From Blastobasis lacticolella (lineage: Eukaryota > Arthropoda > Insecta > Lepidoptera > Blastobasidae), in contig LR990051.1 of assembly GCA_905147135.1 (NCBI GenBank), forward strand, positions 16,645,115-16,709,114: a stretch of 64,000 nt of DNA, in the 5' to 3' direction. Shown piece after piece: positions 62,738 through 64,000 of this stretch. The translations under genes were made by a program, and so were the position numbers. A model generated the notes under the pieces. It did no database searches, was not told the origin of the DNA, and was given only the letters and a program-made list of their open reading frames with translations. Position 1 is the first letter of the stretch. Every line of letters begins with the position of its first letter.

Positions 62738-64000
62738 TTACATATAAAAAATTGATTCTAGATCGCTGCCAAGCGGAAGCGTTCCCAGGATGCTGGCGGC
62801 GTTACCCCGTTGAATAGCCAAACTAATACGTTGTCCGAGGTACGCGCCAGCACGACGATCTCCGGTTGCCTCTATTAACCGGGTAGATACCTCTTGAAAA
62901 ATCTTTTTAGCACTAGGGCCCCATGGTCCTAGAGTTTCAACCCCAAACGGCGCAAATAAATACCCCTGACCTAGGGAACCATATTTGCGCCGCTTAAGGT
63001 CTTCCGCCGTTGATGCAGCTGCGCCAGCGTTAGCCGAGGTAGCCCTTATGTGGGATGGGGCTAAGGTGTCTACACAGGTCGCATCCCACACCAGGGGCCG
63101 CCCTTGTGACCAAGCAACGAGCGTCATGCCGTCGGGCCTCTTGCCATCATCCCGAGCCAGCCCATTGGGCTCTAATACAGCTGGTACGTTGATGGTGGCA
63201 AGGGTACGGCGGATGACGTCGTTAAGGTTCGCATGGCGCGACAAGCGGCCGGCACTACGCTGGCACGACAGGCCATGGTGCCCAAGGGTATCTACAATGC
63301 TTCCGCAATGGCAGCGATGTAGTTCGTTAATTTTCATACCAAGGCGCAGGCACACTGAAAGAGAAAGTGTAGCTCCCGTGAGAAGAGTACCTGTATTGGG
63401 TGAAGGAATGGCATGTAACCAATATCCCGCCTCCTTCTCTGAAACGGCAAGAAGACGAGCTCGATCTGCAGAATTACCCGTGCTTTCTAAAAGTTTAGAA
63501 AAAGCCAGTCTGCAGAGCGGCTCATCCCAAAGCCTTTGGGAGTTGTTGTTGGCGGGAAAATTGGCGTTAGGACACATGATAGACCAAGTATTCCTGGCCT
63601 CCGACAGGCACGACACCTCGACGCCGCACAAGGACGGAGTGATTATTTTCATTGTCAAGGTGCGCGTGCCATGTACGGAGGACAGGAAGGCAGGTAGAGA
63701 TAAATCTAAAATTTTGCGGATTCCCAGGCCTCCAAACCGGATGGGCAGTGAGGCCTGGGTCCATGAACGAAAATCAAAACGGCAATTAAGTATGGATGAC
63801 AGCGTGGTTTGTATGGCGGTGTCGAGTGATGAAAGAAGATGGGGATATTTCCACAAGGGACTACAGCGTAGAATGTATATAGCGTTCGGGGCGAATAAAC
63901 AAAAACGGATTATGGTGATGGCGATATGTGGATGAATCTTTAATAGCCGATCTTGAAAGCTGTTGAACTTGTTCGTTAGGGAAACAACTAAAGGAGAAAT
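62738..64000 (-). CDS. LINE ORF2 C-terminus with RLE-like domain, partial
   Basis: A single minus-strand frame stays open from the stop at 62738 to the window edge (421 codons). The TTG at 63856 is not a start. Upstream residues read KFNSFQDRLLKIHPHIAITI and FAPNAIYILRCSPLWKYPHL, the thumb of a reverse transcriptase. Then WTQASLPIRFGGLGIRK. A Cys-Cys-His-Cys cluster CHCGSIVDTLGHHGLSC is encoded around 63313-63262. It is followed by DDGKRPDG (about 63140) and RPLVWDATC with an Asp 15 residues after the PD. Such a CCHC plus PD...D arrangement is the restriction-like endonuclease signature of R2-group LINEs. The end is FGVETLGPWGPS and SLAIQRGNAASILGT. No stop or shift is visible. Catalytic motifs of the reverse transcriptase lie outside the window. 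Confidence 0.8.
   Translation of the reverse strand: MSPLVVSLTNKFNSFQDRLLKIHPHIAITIIRFCLFAPNAIYILRCSPLWKYPHLLSSLDTAIQTTLSSILNCRFDFRSWTQASLPIRFGGLGIRKILDLSLPAFLSSVHGTRTLTMKIITPSLCGVEVSCLSEARNTWSIMCPNANFPANNNSQRLWDEPLCRLAFSKLLESTGNSADRARLLAVSEKEAGYWLHAIPSPNTGTLLTGATLSLSVCLRLGMKINELHRCHCGSIVDTLGHHGLSCQRSAGRLSRHANLNDVIRRTLATINVPAVLEPNGLARDDGKRPDGMTLVAWSQGRPLVWDATCVDTLAPSHIRATSANAGAAASTAEDLKRRKYGSLGQGYLFAPFGVETLGPWGPSAKKIFQEVSTRLIEATGDRRAGAYLGQRISLAIQRGNAASILGTLPLGSDLESIFYM

Noticed and set aside
62985..63935. 316-codon plus-strand frame
   Set aside because: It is the antisense shadow of the minus-strand LINE frame, which carries recognisable reverse transcriptase and endonuclease-like motifs; the plus frame has none.
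1..64000. A novel multi-gene system, CRISPR array, operon or integrated virus
   Set aside because: No run of adjacent conserved genes, no regularly spaced repeat-spacer array and no viral structural or replication gene is visible. The only virus-like similarity is the FP-type domain, which is a normal part of insect LINE ORF1.

Overview
The window looks like repeat-rich intergenic or intronic DNA from a moth or butterfly. The assignment to Lepidoptera is an inference. It rests on AT-rich DNA, tRNA-derived SINEs, 5'-truncated LINE tails ending in short tandem repeats, and dispersed repeat families whose wording I recognise from lepidopteran genomes. I found no convincing host protein-coding gene, no host tRNA or rRNA gene and no CRISPR array. 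Almost every supportable coding stretch belongs to a transposable element, and most of the rest is eroded repeat or unassigned sequence. Family letters (SINE A, SINE B, families D to S) are local names used only here.

Layout. 0-10 kb: LINE tails, SINE A copies and three LINE C-terminal remnants (5.9, 7.5, 9.6 kb). 10.07-10.88 kb: a hAT transposon remnant with an 8-bp target duplication. 12.3-14.3 kb: a 5'-truncated LINE with a long TA microsatellite in its tail, then SINE A interrupted by SINE B. 17.7-23.4 kb: a SINE A copy whose sequence and unique flank were copied into a decayed LINE 4 kb away, inside a 200-bp target duplication. 24.9-29.4 kb: an inverted-repeat element, a 236-bp tandem duplication and a SINE A broken by an RTE tail. 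31-38.7 kb: nested insertions, a long-armed foldback element, MITE-like elements and two small insertions with clean 10-12 bp target duplications. 39-49 kb: LINE ends, including a C-terminal fragment with a restriction-like endonuclease signature.

49.7-54.1 kb holds the best-preserved element, a non-LTR retrotransposon of the CR1/Jockey group. ORF1 has a coiled coil and a domain like the baculovirus FP protein. ORF2 has an APE-type endonuclease and a reverse transcriptase with its catalytic residues, but is split by one extra T in a T8 run. ORF1 would bind the element RNA, the endonuclease would nick the target and the reverse transcriptase would copy the RNA there. The missing ORF1 start and the frameshift suggest this copy is dead.

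55-64 kb: a perfect 25-bp-arm hairpin, a compound foldback element, a second copy of a 660-bp dispersed repeat and, cut by the right edge, a LINE on the minus strand with a zinc-knuckle and PD...D endonuclease-like C-terminus. I see no new multi-gene system. The most interesting material is structural: filler-DNA duplication, foldback elements, perfect palindromes and nested insertions.
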